Shown here one piece after another: positions 9,922 to 22,049 of a DNA stretch of 64,000 nucleotides. Every line of letters starts with the position of its first letter. Positions within the stretch are counted from its first letter, which is position 1. Location of the stretch: positions 761,798-825,797 of the forward strand of contig CP072535.1 in NCBI GenBank assembly GCA_021730165.1. Direction: 5' to 3'. The notes beneath the pieces were generated by a model. That model made no database searches and was not told where the DNA came from. It saw only the letters and a program-made list of their open reading frames with translations. This DNA is from Candidatus Vesicomyidisocius sp. Pext_18_S21 (GTDB lineage Bacteria > Pseudomonadota > Gammaproteobacteria > PS1 > Pseudothioglobaceae). Position numbers and translations under genes: made by a program.

Positions 9922-10365
9922 TTAGCCACCACAACCACCAATCGTCACCTTAACTTCTTGAGTTCTAGAAGTTGTTATTCCACCCGCTGTCACTAACGCT
10001 ATAACTAAAGAAGTTTTACCCATCTTAACACGGGTAGAAACATAACCATGAGCACCAGATAAGTTAAATGAAGCCGCTAAAGGCATAGGATTATTTTTAA
10101 TATAAAAGGAAATATCTGTTACGTCTTTAATTTTAGAAGCATCCACTGTCATAGGCACTACCTCACCATTTTCAGCAATCTTAGGTGCTTTAAATTTAAA
10201 TAAACCTTCCTTAGCACTTACAACCAAAGTACTTACTTTATCTGATTTATCCTTAAAACTTGCAGAATTAGCAAAAACCATGCTTGGTGTTAATAAACCT
10301 GCACTTACTGCTGTAGCAACTGCAGAACCTGCTATTGCACTTTTTAAAAATAATCTTCTTTTCAT
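9922..10365 (-). CDS. soxY: Sulfur-carrier protein SoxY
   Basis: 147 aa from ATG 10365, which has a strong AAGGAG six bases upstream; an upstream start at 10410 would lie within soxX and is rejected. Residues 2-25 form a Tat signal (KRRLFLKSAIAG followed by a hydrophobic stretch). The C-terminus is GGCGG, the swinging arm whose Cys carries the thiosulfate-derived sulfur. It works with SoxZ in the periplasm, with SoxXA loading the substrate. It overlaps no gene but begins 11 bp after the soxX stop. Confidence 0.96.
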   Translation of the reverse strand: MKRRLFLKSAIAGSAVATAVSAGLLTPSMVFANSASFKDKSDKVSTLVVSAKEGLFKFKAPKIAENGEVVPMTVDASKIKDVTDISFYIKNNPMPLAASFNLSGAHGYVSTRVKMGKTSLVIALVTAGGITTSRTQEVKVTIGGCGG

Positions 10366-10375
10366 CTTGTTCTCC

Positions 10376-10723
10376 TTATTTTGAATAAATGAAATCTGTA
10401 ATTTGATCAATTTGACTTTCAGTTAATACTTGATGCTTACCAAATGGAGGCATAATTGAGTATGGATTTTTAATTGTTGCATCCCAAATTTGTTTTCTTA
10501 AATCTTCCTTATTTGGAAATCTTTCCTTCATTGCAAATAATGGTGGCCCAATTGTTCCTGGTAAACTACCACCTGGGATCATATGACATGCTAAACAATT
10601 TCCCAACTTACGACCAAAAGTTACTTCTTCGCTAGTCATCTCTTTAGCACCTATTTGTGTTGATATCATAAATAATACTATCAATATCATAACTGTTGAG
10701 ATAGAAGAAATAGTTTCCTTCAT
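10376..10723 (-). CDS. soxX: Sulfur-oxidation mono-heme cytochrome SoxX
   Basis: 115 aa. The N-terminal hydrophobic stretch (about residues 8-25) is a Sec signal. One heme site CLACH lies at residues 43-47, and the distal Met ligand is probably in SIMPPFG. Partner of SoxA in the SoxXA complex. GGAG precedes ATG 10723. It is the first gene of the soxXYZAK operon, with a candidate sigma-70-type promoter about 55 bp upstream. soxB and soxCD are not in this cluster. Confidence 0.95.
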   Translation of the reverse strand: MKETISSISTVMILIVLFMISTQIGAKEMTSEEVTFGRKLGNCLACHMIPGGSLPGTIGPPLFAMKERFPNKEDLRKQIWDATIKNPYSIMPPFGKHQVLTESQIDQITDFIYSK

Positions 10724-10777
10724 ATTGTTCTCCTATTTATATAAATCAACAAGATAATTAAACCTTGATAAAAATGA

Positions 10778-10806
10778 ATGATATAGCACTTAAAAATACT
10801 TTGCAA
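10778..10806 (-). promoter_or_regulatory. Candidate promoter of soxXYZAK
   Basis: Minus strand: TTGCAA (10806-10801), 17-base spacer, TATCAT (10783-10778), about 55 bases before the soxX start. A reasonable vegetative promoter by spacing and sequence. No operator seen. Not tested. Confidence 0.45.
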
Positions 10807-10941
10807 CTATTTTATTAAAGCGTTATATTATAATATTCTTTTTTTAGAAAAAAAATTAGCACAATACTCTGGCTTTATAACTTTATTCAAGAATAATTTT
10901 TTGTATCAAATGTAATTAATAATATTTTTAGTTTTCTCCAC

Positions 10942-12396
10942 TTAAACTTGTTGTGCAGCCTTGATCAATGCTTGAGCTTTATGCATAGTCTCATCCCACT
11001 CTGATTGTGCTGTAGAATCATAAACAATACCTGCTCCAGCTTGAACATAAAGTATTTGCTCCTTAATCACGGCAGTACGAATAGCAATTGCCATATCCAT
11101 ACATCCATGCCAAGATAAATAGCCAATTGCACCTGAATAAATATTTCGTTTTAATGGTTCAACCTCATTAATAATTTCCATTGCACGCACTTTAGGAGCG
11201 CCACTGAGTGTACCTGCTGGAAAAGTTGCTTTTAAAACATCAATCACACTCACGTCATCTTTAAGCTCACATTCAACATTTGATACAATATGCATTACAT
11301 GCGAATAACGTTCAACAAACATTCTATCTGTTAGCTTAACTGTGCCAGTTTTTGCAATACGGCCTAAATCATTACGACCTAAATCAATCAACATTAAATG
11401 TTCTGCGATTTCTTTTTCATCACTTAATAAATCTTGTTCTAACTCTAAATCTTGAGCATGATCTTTACCCCGTGAGCGAGTACCAGCCATGGGTCTAACA
11501 GTTGCACGTCTATTATTATCTACACGAGTAAGAGTCTCTGGTGAAGAACCAATAATCATAATATCATCTAAATTAAGATAATACATATAAGGTGACGGGT
11601 TAAGACGTCTGAGTTGTCTATACAACTCAATTGGTGATGCTTTGAATGTTGCACTAAGTCTTTGTGAAGGAACCACCTGCATAACATCACCAGATTTAAT
11701 ATATTGTTGAATAGTATCAACAGCAATTTTATAGTTTTGCTCACCAAAACTAGACGTAAAATTTACATCACTAAAATGATGAGATTGATAATCTTTTTTA
11801 ATTAAAGGCTGGTTAATCTGATGCTTGATTTTACTAAGTATTAATTGCGCATCTTCAAAAGCTTGTTTAACAGGATTAATGTGTGTTATTAAAAAAGCTT
11901 TATTAGCTAAATTATCAAATACCACTAAATCATTAGATACCATAAGCATAATATCTGCAATATTAAACTCATCTTTTTGTTTGGAAAATTTTAATTTTGG
12001 TTCAATATAGTGAATAATTTCATAACCAAAATAACCAACTAAACCACCGTTAAACTCTGGCAAGTTGTTAATCTTTGGTACAATATATTTCTCTTGATAT
12101 TTCTCAATCCATAATAGTGGGTCTGCCACTATAAGTGATTCAAGCAACTGTGTATCTTGTTCAATACGTACCTCATTTCCAAATACTTTAATGACAGTTT
12201 GTGCACTCAAGCCAATAATTGAATAACGACCCCATTTCTCTCCACCTTGTACGGATTCAAAAAGATAAGAATAAGGTGTATCTGCCAATTTTAAATACAA
12301 ACCTAATGCGGTATCAGTATCTAAAATCACTTCCTTAAAAACAGGAATATGATTATAACCTTGTTTAACAAATTGATTAAAACTAGATTGATTCAT
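10942..12396 (-). CDS. trpE: Anthranilate synthase component I
   Basis: 484 aa from ATG 12396 (the frame extends to 12426, but that part lies in the rpoC terminator). It makes anthranilate from chorismate in the tryptophan pathway, using ammonia delivered by TrpG, which is not in the window. The N-terminal domain has LFESVQGGEKWGRYS, the counterpart of the tryptophan-binding LLES motif. The C-terminal chorismate-binding domain has the QVVPSQRL, MAGTRSRG, DLGRND and TFPAGTLSGAPK blocks. It stands alone after rpoC rather than in a trp operon; trpC lies about 22 kb away. PabB is less likely given length and motifs. Confidence 0.93.
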   Translation of the reverse strand: MNQSSFNQFVKQGYNHIPVFKEVILDTDTALGLYLKLADTPYSYLFESVQGGEKWGRYSIIGLSAQTVIKVFGNEVRIEQDTQLLESLIVADPLLWIEKYQEKYIVPKINNLPEFNGGLVGYFGYEIIHYIEPKLKFSKQKDEFNIADIMLMVSNDLVVFDNLANKAFLITHINPVKQAFEDAQLILSKIKHQINQPLIKKDYQSHHFSDVNFTSSFGEQNYKIAVDTIQQYIKSGDVMQVVPSQRLSATFKASPIELYRQLRRLNPSPYMYYLNLDDIMIIGSSPETLTRVDNNRRATVRPMAGTRSRGKDHAQDLELEQDLLSDEKEIAEHLMLIDLGRNDLGRIAKTGTVKLTDRMFVERYSHVMHIVSNVECELKDDVSVIDVLKATFPAGTLSGAPKVRAMEIINEVEPLKRNIYSGAIGYLSWHGCMDMAIAIRTAVIKEQILYVQAGAGIVYDSTAQSEWDETMHKAQALIKAAQQV

Positions 12397-12416
12397 ATAA
12401 TAAAATTTATTGTAAT

Positions 12417-12448
12417 AAAAAACCACATCAATTTTGATTAATGCGGTT
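12417..12448 (-). terminator. Intrinsic terminator after rpoC
   Basis: On the minus strand, AACCGC (12448-12443) pairs with GTGGTT (12426-12421) with one G-U, plus an inner ATCA/TGAT stem, followed by a run of six T. It lies 36 bp past the rpoC stop and before the trpE start, so it should end the rplJL-rpoBC transcript. Confidence 0.65.
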
Positions 12449-12483
12449 TTCCTTTTCTAAACAAAAGTTAAATATCACTCCTC

Positions 12484-15400
12484 TTACGTTTGTTCCTCTG
12501 CTTCCTTTAATTGATCAGATAATGCTTGTTGTGCATCAACTGTTTGCGTAGTAATACTTTCAACATATTTAGCACGTCGTGCTTGATGATGTTTAAAGCC
12601 TGTACCTGCTGGAATCAATCGACCCACAATCACATTCTCTTTCAAACCTTGGAGTGTATCTACCCGTCCTGTTGTTGAAGCTTCTGTTAAAACACGAGTT
12701 GTTTCTTGAAACGAAGCAGCAGAAATAAACGATTCAGTTGCCAGAGATGCTTTAGTAATACCCATTAGCAACCTTTGATAATTAATTAAATCCTTTCCCT
12801 GTGCTTCTAATTGATAGTTCATCTCAATCACTCGTCCATATTCAGCAGTTTCACCATTAACAAATGATGAATCTCCTGCATCAAGAATTTCAACTTTACG
12901 TAACATTTGTTTAACAATCACCTCAATATGCTTGTCAGAAATATTAACACCTTGTAAACGATATACATTTTGAACTTCTCTAACAACATAATTAGCCAAC
13001 GCTTCAACACCTAATAAACGTAAAATATCATGCGGATTAGATGGACCGTCTGAAATTACATCACCTTTTTCAATCGTCTCACCATCAAATACATTAATTT
13101 GACTCCATTTATGGATCATCATTTCAGTAGCTTTACCTTTTGAACTAGTAATAATTAAACGATCTTTAGATTTAGTAGAATTACCAAAACTAATAACACC
13201 AGTTGCCTCTGCAAGAATGGAATGATCTTTAGCCTTACGTGCTTCAAATAAATCAGCAACACGTGGTAAACCACCTGTAATATCACTTGTTTTAGACAAA
13301 TCTTTAGGTATTTTAGCCAATACTTCACCTGCTGCAATCACTTGATTATCATCTAGATTAATCTTAACAGTCGATGGTAGATAATGTGTTGATAATACAA
13401 CTTCAGAATCATTCTCCTCAACCATTTTAATTAACGGCCTTAACCCTTTTGCTGCTGTTGATCTTTCAGCTTCATCAATCATCTCAAAGAACGTTAAACC
13501 TGTCAATGGATCAGTGTTTTTATTAACTGTCATTCCCTCAACAAAATCTACAAAAATAACGCGACCTGCTTGCTCAGAAATAATAGGATGTGTATGAGGA
13601 TCCCAATCAGAAATCTTATCTTTTGCTTTAACTGTACCGCCTTCTTGTACATGTACAATTGCACCATAAGGGATTTTATAACGTTCAACCTCTTGACCTT
13701 TGTTATTACGAATCCTCACTTCAGAAGAACGAGAAATAACCACTAAATCATTATTTTCATTGGTAATTGATTTTAGATTTTCAAAATGTGCAATACCATT
13801 AGTGTTAACATTAATACTACTGACTGCAGTAGAAGCAGATGCAGCACCTCCAATATGGAAAGTACGCATAGTTAACTGTGTACCTGGCTCACCAATGGAT
13901 TGTGCTGCAATAACACCAATCGCCTCACCTACACCAATTTTATGCCCACGTGCCATATCATTACCATAGCATGATGAGCACACACCATAACGTGTATCGC
14001 AAGTAATAGAAGAACGTACTTTAATCGATTCAATGCCTAATTCATTGATCTTATCTGAATCATCCAAAGATACTAAATGACCTTTTTCTAAAAACACCTC
14101 TATTGAATCAGGCATTAACACATCTTCAGCTGTTACTCGACCCAAGGTTGCTGTACCCAAGGTTTGTACAATATTACCACCATCAATTACTGCCTTCATA
14201 ATCAAACCATTGTCAGTACCACAATCGTTTTCAGTAATAACTAAATCTTGTCCAACATCTACCAAACGTCTAGTCAAATAACCAGAATTTGCTGTTTTAA
14301 GGGCTGTATCAGCCAAGCCTTTACGTGCACCGTGCGTAGAAATAAAGTATTGCATATTGTTTAAGCCTTCACGAAAATTGGATGTAATTGGTGTTTCAAT
14401 AATTGACCCATCTGGCTTTGCCATTAATCCACGCATACCTGATAATTGACGCATTTGTGCAGGAGAACCTCTAGCACCTGAATCAGCCATCATGTAAACC
14501 GAATTAAACGAGGCAAGTTTCTGAATATTACCATCAGCATCGGTAAAATTTTCAAAACCAATTTCATCCATCATGGCTTTTGCCACTTTTTCAGAAGTAC
14601 GTGACCAAATATCAATCACCTTATTATAACGTTCGCCATCAGTCACAACACCTTTGGAAAATTGCTCTTGAATATCTTTAACTTGGATTTCTGCTTGTTC
14701 GATCATTTCAGCTTTAGAATCTGGAATAATCATATCATTTGAACAAAATGAAATACCTGATTTGGTTGAATATTGAAAGCCCATATACATCATTTGGTCA
14801 GCAAACATAACCGTTTGCTTTAGTTCTTGAGTACGATAACAAACATGAATTAGATTAGAAACTACTTTCTTACTAATAGCTTCATTGATTAAATTAAACG
14901 ATAAACCATTTGGCAAGATTCTTGAAAAAATCGCACGACCTACTGTAGTATCAACAATACGTTTAGTAGTAGGTTCAAACTTACCATTAACTTTCTGATA
15001 ATCTTGGATACGTAGTTTCACCTTTGCATGCAAGGTAACACTGTCAGACTCATAAGCATTAAGTGCTTCAGTTGCATTTACAAAAATTAAACCCTCGCCT
15101 TTTTGATTAATCATCTCACGAGTCATATAATAAAGACCTAAGATAACATCCTGCGATGGCACAATAATAGGTTCACCACTAGCAAGATGTAATACATTAT
15201 TAGAGGCTAACATTAATGTTCTTGCTTCTAATTGCGCCTCTTCAGATAAAGGCACATGTACTGCCATTTGATCACCATCAAAATCAGCATTAAATGCACC
15301 ACATACAAGTGGATGTAACTGAATAGCTTTACCTTCAATTAGTAATGGCTCAAAGGCTTGAATGCCTAAACGGTGTAATGTTGGGGCACGATTTAGTAAA

Positions 15401-16665
15401 ACTGGATGTTGATGCACAACCCTTTCTAAAATATCCCACACTTCTGGTGATTCGCTTTCAACCATTTTCTTTGCAGCTTTAATAGTTGAGGCTAAACCTT
15501 TACTCTGTAACCTATTATAAATAAATGGCTTAAATAATTCTAATGCCATTTTCTTAGGTAGACCACACTGATGTAACTTAAGGTAAGGCCCACAAACAAT
15601 CACTGAACGGCCTGAATAATCAACCCGTTTGCCTAATAAGTTTTGACGGAAACGCCCTTGCTTGCCCTTAATCATATCTGATATAGACTTCAAAGGACGA
15701 CGATTATTCCCCATCACAGCGCGGCCACGACGACCATTATCAATTAATGAGTCTACAGCTTCTTGTAACATACGCTTTTCATTGCGAACAATAATTTCAG
15801 GAGCATCTAACTCTAGTAAACGTGCTAAACGATTATTACGGTTAATCACACGACGATATAAGTCATTAAGGTCAGAAGTTGCAAAACGACCACCATCTAA
15901 TGGCACCAAAGGACGTAAATCAGATGGAAGAATTGGTAATACTTTTAATACCATCCATTCAGGTTTATTACCAGATTGAATTAATGAATTAACCAGTTTA
16001 AGACGTTTATTATACTTTTTAAGTTTAGTTTGGCTTTTTGTATTTAAACTATTTTCACGTAAATTAGCTGCCTCAACCTCAAGTTTCATATCAGACAAAA
16101 CATCTTGAATAGCTTCCGCACCCATTTTCGCTTCAAACTCATCATCACCATATTCATCTAACGCGTCAAAATACATCTCTTCAGTTAATAGCTGCTTATG
16201 AACAAGCGGTGTTGAGCCAGGATCAGTCACCAAGAATGCTTCAAAATAAAGTACACGTTCAATATCCTTAAGTGTCATATCCATCAATAACCCCAAACGT
16301 GAAGGCAAAGATTTTAAATACCAAATATGCGCAACTGGTGCTGCTAATTCAATATGACCCATTCGTTCACGACGAACCTTAGAATATGTTACTTCAACCC
16401 CACATTTTTCACACACAACATTACGAAATTTCATACGCTTGTACTTACCACACAAACATTCAAAGTCTTTCATTGGTCCAAATACCTTAGCACAAAATAA
16501 ACCTTCTCTTTCAGGCTTAAATGTACGATAATTAATAGTTTCAGGCTTCTTAACTTCACCATATGACCATGAACGAATCTTCTCAGGAGAAGCTAGTCCA
16601 ACTCTAATTGCATCAAAATCTTGCTCTTTTTGCTCTAACTTATGAATTTTTAATAAATCTCTCAT
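12484..16665 (-). CDS. rpoC: RNA polymerase beta' subunit
   Basis: 1393 aa (E. coli 1407). The N-terminal zinc site has Cys 70, 72, 85 and 88 (CLCGKYKRM ... CEKCG). The catalytic magnesium motif [12 protein letters not shown] falls near residues 459-470. The second zinc cluster [13 protein letters not shown] is followed by the trigger-loop region [24 protein letters not shown] precedes ATG 16665, 13 bp after the rpoB stop; same operon. Confidence 0.98.
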   Translation of the reverse strand: MRDLLKIHKLEQKEQDFDAIRVGLASPEKIRSWSYGEVKKPETINYRTFKPEREGLFCAKVFGPMKDFECLCGKYKRMKFRNVVCEKCGVEVTYSKVRRERMGHIELAAPVAHIWYLKSLPSRLGLLMDMTLKDIERVLYFEAFLVTDPGSTPLVHKQLLTEEMYFDALDEYGDDEFEAKMGAEAIQDVLSDMKLEVEAANLRENSLNTKSQTKLKKYNKRLKLVNSLIQSGNKPEWMVLKVLPILPSDLRPLVPLDGGRFATSDLNDLYRRVINRNNRLARLLELDAPEIIVRNEKRMLQEAVDSLIDNGRRGRAVMGNNRRPLKSISDMIKGKQGRFRQNLLGKRVDYSGRSVIVCGPYLKLHQCGLPKKMALELFKPFIYNRLQSKGLASTIKAAKKMVESESPEVWDILERVVHQHPVLLNRAPTLHRLGIQAFEPLLIEGKAIQLHPLVCGAFNADFDGDQMAVHVPLSEEAQLEARTLMLASNNVLHLASGEPIIVPSQDVILGLYYMTREMINQKGEGLIFVNATEALNAYESDSVTLHAKVKLRIQDYQKVNGKFEPTTKRIVDTTVGRAIFSRILPNGLSFNLINEAISKKVVSNLIHVCYRTQELKQTVMFADQMMYMGFQYSTKSGISFCSNDMIIPDSKAEMIEQAEIQVKDIQEQFSKGVVTDGERYNKVIDIWSRTSEKVAKAMMDEIGFENFTDADGNIQKLASFNSVYMMADSGARGSPAQMRQLSGMRGLMAKPDGSIIETPITSNFREGLNNMQYFISTHGARKGLADTALKTANSGYLTRRLVDVGQDLVITENDCGTDNGLIMKAVIDGGNIVQTLGTATLGRVTAEDVLMPDSIEVFLEKGHLVSLDDSDKINELGIESIKVRSSITCDTRYGVCSSCYGNDMARGHKIGVGEAIGVIAAQSIGEPGTQLTMRTFHIGGAASASTAVSSINVNTNGIAHFENLKSITNENNDLVVISRSSEVRIRNNKGQEVERYKIPYGAIVHVQEGGTVKAKDKISDWDPHTHPIISEQAGRVIFVDFVEGMTVNKNTDPLTGLTFFEMIDEAERSTAAKGLRPLIKMVEENDSEVVLSTHYLPSTVKINLDDNQVIAAGEVLAKIPKDLSKTSDITGGLPRVADLFEARKAKDHSILAEATGVISFGNSTKSKDRLIITSSKGKATEMMIHKWSQINVFDGETIEKGDVISDGPSNPHDILRLLGVEALANYVVREVQNVYRLQGVNISDKHIEVIVKQMLRKVEILDAGDSSFVNGETAEYGRVIEMNYQLEAQGKDLINYQRLLMGITKASLATESFISAASFQETTRVLTEASTTGRVDTLQGLKENVIVGRLIPAGTGFKHHQARRAKYVESITTQTVDAQQALSDQLKEAEEQT

Positions 16666-16678
16666 TGAACCCTCCTAA

Positions 16679-19600
16679 TTAGTGTTGTTCTAACTCAACA
16701 TCAATACCTAACGAGCGAATCTCTTTCACCAAAACATTAAACGATTCTGGCATGACTGACTCTGTTAAATTCTTACCATCAACAATACTCTTATACATTT
16801 TTGCTCGTCCTGCAACATCATCAGATTTAACTGTTAACATTTCACGCAATGTGTGTGCTGCACCATAAGCTTCTAATGCCCACACTTCCATTTCACCAAA
16901 TCTTTGGCCGCCAAACTGGGCTTTACCACTAAGCGGTTGTTGTGTTACTAATGAGTAAGGACCAGTAGAACGTGCATGCATCTTATCATCAACTAAATGA
17001 TTTAGTTTTAACATATGCATATAACCGACTGTTACATGACGATCAAACGGTTCACCTGTACGACCATCATATAATTGTTCTTGACCAGACTCTGGTAAAT
17101 CGGCCAATCTAAGTAATGATTTAATATCTTTCTCTCTAATACCGTCAAACACCGGTGTTGCCATTGGCACACCTTCGCGAAGATTATTTGCTAATTCAAT
17201 AATTTCTTCATTACTAAATGATGTTAAATCTTCTTTCTTACCATGAAGGTTATAAACCTTGTCTAAAAAGATTCTAATCTGTTGAATCATATCAGGGCGT
17301 CTTTTATCTAAAATAGCAGCTATTTTATAGCCTAAACCTTTAGCAGCATAACCTAAATGAACCTCTAGCACTTGACCTACATTCATGCGTGATGGAACTC
17401 CTAATGGATTAAGTACGATATCTATGGTAGAGCCATCTGCAAGATAGGGCATGTCTTCAACCGGAGATACACGTGAAATTACACCTTTATTTCCATGGCG
17501 CCCAGCCATCTTATCGCCTACCTGCAGTGTTTTACGGGTTGCTACATAAACCTTAACCATCTTCATAACACCTGGTGGTAATTCTGCACCTTCGTTAATT
17601 TTAGCTTTTTCTTTTTTAAAGAATTTCTCAAACTCAACTTTCTTAGCTTTGGCTTGTTTAACCAATACTGCTACTTCTTTATTCACAGTTGCATTTTCAA
17701 CTTTACACTTAACAATATATTTATTGTCAATTTTTTTCATCAATTTTGTACTTAACCTCTCACCTATTCTAATATCACCGATAGCTTTACTTAATACATT
17801 ACCTAAAAGTTTCAAACGAATACGACGAAAAATATCACCATCAATAATACTAAATTCATCATCAATATCTTTTTTAATTCTCTCTAAACGTTCTGCATCA
17901 ATACTTAACGCTCTAATATCTTTTTCTACACGATCACGTGTAAACACCTGTACATCAATAACAACACCTGATTTAGAGGCACCAATACGTAATGATGAAT
18001 CTTTAACATTATTGGCCTTTTCACCAAAAATAGCTCTGAGTAATTTTTCCTCAGGAGAGAGTACTGTTTCACTCTTAGGAGTTACTTTACCTACCAAAAT
18101 ATCACCACCTTTAACACGAGCCCCTACATAAACAACACCTACTTCATCTAACTTAGACAATGCTGACTCGCTTACATTTGGAATGTCTGAAGTAATTTCC
18201 TCAGGACCTAACTTAGTATCACGAGAATAAGCTGTTAATTCCTCAATGTGAATTGTTGTATAACGATCTTCTTGAACAACCTTTTCTGAAATTAAAATTG
18301 AATCTTCAAAGTTATAACCGTTCCAAGGCATAAAAGCAATCTTCATATTCTGACCTAATGCCAACTCACCCATATCAGTCGATGGACCATCTGCCAAGAT
18401 ATCTCCAACAGCGATCTTGTCACCTGTTCTGACTAACGGCTTTTGATTAATACAAGTATTTTGATTAGAACGTGAATACTTAGTCAAGTTGTAAATATCA
18501 ACCCCTAGTTCATTTACTTTAGTCTTCTTAGAATCTACACGAATAACAATGCGTGATGCATCTACTGCTTCAACTACACCACCATGTTTAGCAATGACAC
18601 AAACACGAGAATCTTTCGCTACAACACGTTCAATACCTGTACCAACTAATGGTTTTTCAGCTTTTAACACAGGAACAGCTTGTCGTTGCATATTTGAACC
18701 CATCAACGCACGATTAGCATCATCATGTTCCAAGAAAGGAATAAGTGATGCTGCCACTGATGAAATTTGCTTAGAATCAATATCAATTAGTGTTACTTTT
18801 GATGAATCTACTAAAACAAATTCATTCTTATGACGACAAGAAATAAGATCATCCATTAACTTACCTCTATCGTCTACTAATGCATTTGCTTGTGCAATTG
18901 TATGTGTAATTTCATCAATAGCTGAAACATAAATTACTTCTTTAGTCACCTTACCATTTTTAACTATTTGATAAGGAGTTTCTAAAAAACCATAACTGTT
19001 TGTCTTAGCATAAACAGCTAATGTATTAATCAAACCAATATTAGGACCTTCTGGTGTTTCAATTGGACACAAACGACCATAGTGCGAAGGATGAACATCA
19101 CGTACTTCAAAACCAGCACGTTCACGAGTTAATCCTCCAGGACCTAAAGCAGAAATACGACGCTTATGAGTAACTCCAGACAAAGGATTCACTTGATCCA
19201 TAAATTGAGATAACTGAGAAGATCCAAAGAATTCCCTAACTGCTGCAGATACAGGCTTCGAATTGATTAAATCTTGCGGAGTTAATTCATCTGTTTCAGC
19301 TAAATTCAAACCTTCTCTTACCGCCTTTTCAACCCTAACAAGACCAATTCTAAATTGATTTTCAATCATTTCACCAATTGCTCTCACGCGTCTATTAGCT
19401 AGTGTATCAATATCATCAACAGAATCATTACCGTCTTTAATATTAATTAGTAATTTAATTACTCTAATAATATCGTCATTAGTTAATACATGTTCACCTG
19501 TTTCACGTGAGATACCTAGACGGCGATTAAGCTTCATACGACCTACTTTTGATAGATCATAGCGATCGTTTTTGAAAAATAAATTATTAAATAATAAATT

Positions 19601-20761
19601 AACTGCATCTTCAGTAGCAGGCTCACCAGGACGCATCACATGATAGATGGACATACGGGCTTCAATCTCAGTTTGGGCTTCATCTAAGCGTAATGTATCT
19701 GAAATATAAGCACCTGTTTCAGATGAGTTAATGTAAAGAATTTCTATTTTTTTAACCTTATTAGTGTTTAATAACTCCAATATTTCTTCAGAAATAACAG
19801 TATTAGCTGATATTAAAATTTCACCAGTATCTTTATCAATAATATCAGCACAGAGCACCTTATCAAGTAAATACTCCAACGGAGCATTGATTGATTTAAT
19901 ACCTGCTTTTCCCAATAATTTAACATGCTTAGCAGTAATTCTGCGACCTTTCTCAACCACTACATGTTGATTAACAACAATATCAAATTCTGCAATCGTA
20001 CGTTGTAAATGAATCGGTAACATACTTAAATCACATGATTTAGCTTTTAATTTAACGGAAGTCTTTTCAAAAAAGGTTTCAAGTATATCTTCACTACCTA
20101 AACCCATAGCACGTAACAAAGTAGTAACTGGTAATTTCCTACGTCTGTCAATTCGAACATACAAATGCTCATGATGGTCATATTCAAAATCCAACCATGA
20201 ACCACGGTAAGGAATAATGCGTGAAGAGAATAAAATCTTACCTGAAGAGTGTGTTTTACCTTTATCATGTTCAAAAATAACACCAGGAGATCTGTGTAAT
20301 TGAGACACAACAACACGTTCAGTGCCATTAATAATAAAAGTACCTGTTTCAGTCATTAGTGGTAATTGCCCTAAATAAACATCTTCTTCAATAATTTGCT
20401 TAACTTTACGCTTTTTCTTCAAAGTTGAACCATTTTTATCAAATAAAACCAAATTTAATTTAACCCGTAATGTAGATGCAAATGTTACACCGCGTAACTT
20501 ACATTCTTCAACATTAAATTTAGGTTCTTTTAATTGGTAATCAACATATTCAATTTGAGCATAACCATTAACCGCAGTAATCGGAAATACTGATTGAAGA
20601 ACGTTGTGCAAACCAATATCTTGCTTGGTTTTATTATCCGCTTGGATAAAACTGTTAAATGAATCAATTTGAATTGCTAATAAATCTGGTTCAGTCAAGA
20701 TTGATTCTCTAGAACCAAAGTTATTTCTAATTCGCTTTTTTTCGGTAAATGAATAAGCCAT
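16679..20761 (-). CDS. rpoB: RNA polymerase beta subunit
   Basis: 1360 aa, slightly longer than E. coli RpoB (1342). It shows the rifampicin-pocket region around [22 protein letters not shown], the [11 protein letters not shown] block, the [12 protein letters not shown] block, and a C-terminal [19 protein letters not shown] segment. GAGG precedes ATG 20761. It is separated from rplL by about 170 bp containing a small hairpin, the usual site of attenuation in this operon. Confidence 0.98.
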   Translation of the reverse strand: MAYSFTEKKRIRNNFGSRESILTEPDLLAIQIDSFNSFIQADNKTKQDIGLHNVLQSVFPITAVNGYAQIEYVDYQLKEPKFNVEECKLRGVTFASTLRVKLNLVLFDKNGSTLKKKRKVKQIIEEDVYLGQLPLMTETGTFIINGTERVVVSQLHRSPGVIFEHDKGKTHSSGKILFSSRIIPYRGSWLDFEYDHHEHLYVRIDRRRKLPVTTLLRAMGLGSEDILETFFEKTSVKLKAKSCDLSMLPIHLQRTIAEFDIVVNQHVVVEKGRRITAKHVKLLGKAGIKSINAPLEYLLDKVLCADIIDKDTGEILISANTVISEEILELLNTNKVKKIEILYINSSETGAYISDTLRLDEAQTEIEARMSIYHVMRPGEPATEDAVNLLFNNLFFKNDRYDLSKVGRMKLNRRLGISRETGEHVLTNDDIIRVIKLLINIKDGNDSVDDIDTLANRRVRAIGEMIENQFRIGLVRVEKAVREGLNLAETDELTPQDLINSKPVSAAVREFFGSSQLSQFMDQVNPLSGVTHKRRISALGPGGLTRERAGFEVRDVHPSHYGRLCPIETPEGPNIGLINTLAVYAKTNSYGFLETPYQIVKNGKVTKEVIYVSAIDEITHTIAQANALVDDRGKLMDDLISCRHKNEFVLVDSSKVTLIDIDSKQISSVAASLIPFLEHDDANRALMGSNMQRQAVPVLKAEKPLVGTGIERVVAKDSRVCVIAKHGGVVEAVDASRIVIRVDSKKTKVNELGVDIYNLTKYSRSNQNTCINQKPLVRTGDKIAVGDILADGPSTDMGELALGQNMKIAFMPWNGYNFEDSILISEKVVQEDRYTTIHIEELTAYSRDTKLGPEEITSDIPNVSESALSKLDEVGVVYVGARVKGGDILVGKVTPKSETVLSPEEKLLRAIFGEKANNVKDSSLRIGASKSGVVIDVQVFTRDRVEKDIRALSIDAERLERIKKDIDDEFSIIDGDIFRRIRLKLLGNVLSKAIGDIRIGERLSTKLMKKIDNKYIVKCKVENATVNKEVAVLVKQAKAKKVEFEKFFKKEKAKINEGAELPPGVMKMVKVYVATRKTLQVGDKMAGRHGNKGVISRVSPVEDMPYLADGSTIDIVLNPLGVPSRMNVGQVLEVHLGYAAKGLGYKIAAILDKRRPDMIQQIRIFLDKVYNLHGKKEDLTSFSNEEIIELANNLREGVPMATPVFDGIREKDIKSLLRLADLPESGQEQLYDGRTGEPFDRHVTVGYMHMLKLNHLVDDKMHARSTGPYSLVTQQPLSGKAQFGGQRFGEMEVWALEAYGAAHTLREMLTVKSDDVAGRAKMYKSIVDGKNLTESVMPESFNVLVKEIRSLGIDVELEQH

Positions 20762-20883
20762 GAATACCTCGTATTGAGTTGATCGTGTTATAAAAATTTT
20801 TTCTTAATCAACAAACTTTAATCAATATTCTTAAAAATATCTCATCGAGTTTGTACTTTAATTTAGTCTATAAATAAGACACT

Positions 20884-20906
20884 AAAATCCCCTTATCGAG
20901 GATTTT
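20884..20906 (-). promoter_or_regulatory. Hairpin in the rplL-rpoB spacer (possible attenuator or processing site)
   Basis: Seven-base inverted repeat AAAATCC/GGATTTT with a 9-base loop, between rplL and rpoB on the minus-strand transcript. The position matches the E. coli rplL-rpoB attenuator and RNase III region. The T tract is interrupted, so termination would be weak. Role inferred from position. Confidence 0.4.
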
Positions 20907-20929
20907 GGTATCTTATTATGTTTAACCAA

Positions 20930-21304
20930 TTATTTTAATTCTACGCTAGCGCCAACTTCTTTAAGTTGCCTTTCTATATCTTCAGCTTCTATCTTAGATG
21001 CGCTCTCTTTAATTATTACCGGTGCAGATTCAACCATATCTTTAGACTCCTTAAGACCTAGTCCAGTAATACTACGAACTGCCTTAATAACAGCAACTTT
21101 TTTCTCTCCAAATGAGGTTAACATAACATCAAACTCATCTTTTTCAACCACTGTATTATCCACATCTGCTACTACTGCAACTGGTGTTACTGCCGTTGCA
21201 GATACACCAAATTTTTCTTCCATTGCTGACACTAATTCAACAACATCCATTACCGACATATCGGCAATTCCATTTAAAATATCTTCATTGGTTAATTTAG
21301 CCAT
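20930..21304 (-). CDS. rplL: 50S ribosomal protein L7/L12
   Basis: 124 aa. The N-terminal dimerisation helix ([25 protein letters not shown]) is followed by a valine-rich linker and the globular C-terminal domain with [24 protein letters not shown], the factor-binding face. It forms the stalk with L10. AAAGGAG precedes ATG 21304. The linker is shorter and less alanine-rich than in E. coli, consistent with AT bias. Confidence 0.97.
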   Translation of the reverse strand: MAKLTNEDILNGIADMSVMDVVELVSAMEEKFGVSATAVTPVAVVADVDNTVVEKDEFDVMLTSFGEKKVAVIKAVRSITGLGLKESKDMVESAPVIIKESASKIEAEDIERQLKEVGASVELK

Positions 21305-21326
21305 GATATTTACTCCTTTTATTTAT

Positions 21327-21851
21327 TTATGATTTCTTTTGGTCACAAACTGCTTCCACTACTCGAGTTACTTTCGTTGGAACCTCAATTAAGGTTCTAG
21401 CTAACTTCTCAACCGGTGCTAACATTAATGCCATTATGATACTAATTGCTTGATCTCTGGTTGGCAAGTCTGCAATACGTTTAAGCTGATTTGACTCTAC
21501 AAATTTGCCTGAAACACCCAAACCCTTAACGACTAAATCCTTATTTTTTTTAATAAAATCTTTGAATACTCGCGCTACTGCACCTAGATCTTGTTGTGAA
21601 AAACCTAAAATAACTGGTCCACTAAGAACCGGTAATACACATTCACATTTTGTACTTACCAATGCTCTTTTTGCTAGTGAGTTTTTTACAACACGTAAAA
21701 CCACATCAGCATCAATCGCACTTGAGCGCAAATTAGTCATTTGCTCAACTGTCAATCCGCAATACTCAGCAACACCAACAGAAACTGACACTCTTGCTAA
21801 CAAGTTTACTTGTGCAACAACTGCCTTTTTTGTCATCAGATTTAGAGCCAT
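21327..21851 (-). CDS. rplJ: 50S ribosomal protein L10
   Basis: 174 aa, base of the L7/L12 stalk. The N-terminal domain has the conserved [31 protein letters not shown] region. A C-terminal helix binds L7/L12. GGGAGAGG precedes ATG 21851. The upstream 198 bp form an L10-type leader with a terminator-like hairpin 21 bases before the start; L10/L7-L12 complexes autoregulate translation here in E. coli. Confidence 0.97.
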   Translation of the reverse strand: MALNLMTKKAVVAQVNLLARVSVSVGVAEYCGLTVEQMTNLRSSAIDADVVLRVVKNSLAKRALVSTKCECVLPVLSGPVILGFSQQDLGAVARVFKDFIKKNKDLVVKGLGVSGKFVESNQLKRIADLPTRDQAISIIMALMLAPVEKLARTLIEVPTKVTRVVEAVCDQKKS

Positions 21852-22049
21852 TTACCTCTCCCTAAACAATTTAAAAAAGAAAGTTATCTCTTGATAACTT
21901 TCGCCACAGAGTATTTATATACCCTCTACATAGGCAGATTGAAAACATCAATCAATTAAACAAACATACCAGAAGACATGTTTACACCTATGGTCTCTGA
22001 GGGTTATGCAAGATAAATCTTACTACCCAAAGAATTATTTTAATAAAAC
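21852..22049 (-). promoter_or_regulatory. L10-type leader upstream of rplJ
   Basis: 198-nt spacer between rplA and rplJ on the transcript. It contains a GAGACCATAGGTG stretch (complement of about 21987-22000), resembling the conserved purine-rich element of known L10 leaders, as well as a small AAACAT/ATGTTT stem and a terminal hairpin. Assignment rests on position and motif resemblance; a covariance search with the L10 leader model would settle it. Confidence 0.6.
21873..21902 (-). terminator. Terminator-like hairpin just before rplJ (attenuator)
   Basis: On the minus strand a perfect 10-bp stem, GAAAGTTATC (21902-21893) with GATAACTTTC (21888-21879) around a 4-base loop, runs straight into TTTTTT (21878-21873). 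It is a textbook intrinsic terminator lying only 21 bases before the rplJ ATG, so it must be attenuated or leaky for rplJL-rpoBC to be expressed from upstream. Confidence 0.75.

Noticed and set aside
15662..18833. Several long antisense open frames inside rpoC and rpoB (for example 15662-15979, 17649-18131, 18549-18833)
   Set aside because: They mirror strongly conserved genes on the other strand, lack ribosome-binding sites and have no recognisable family.
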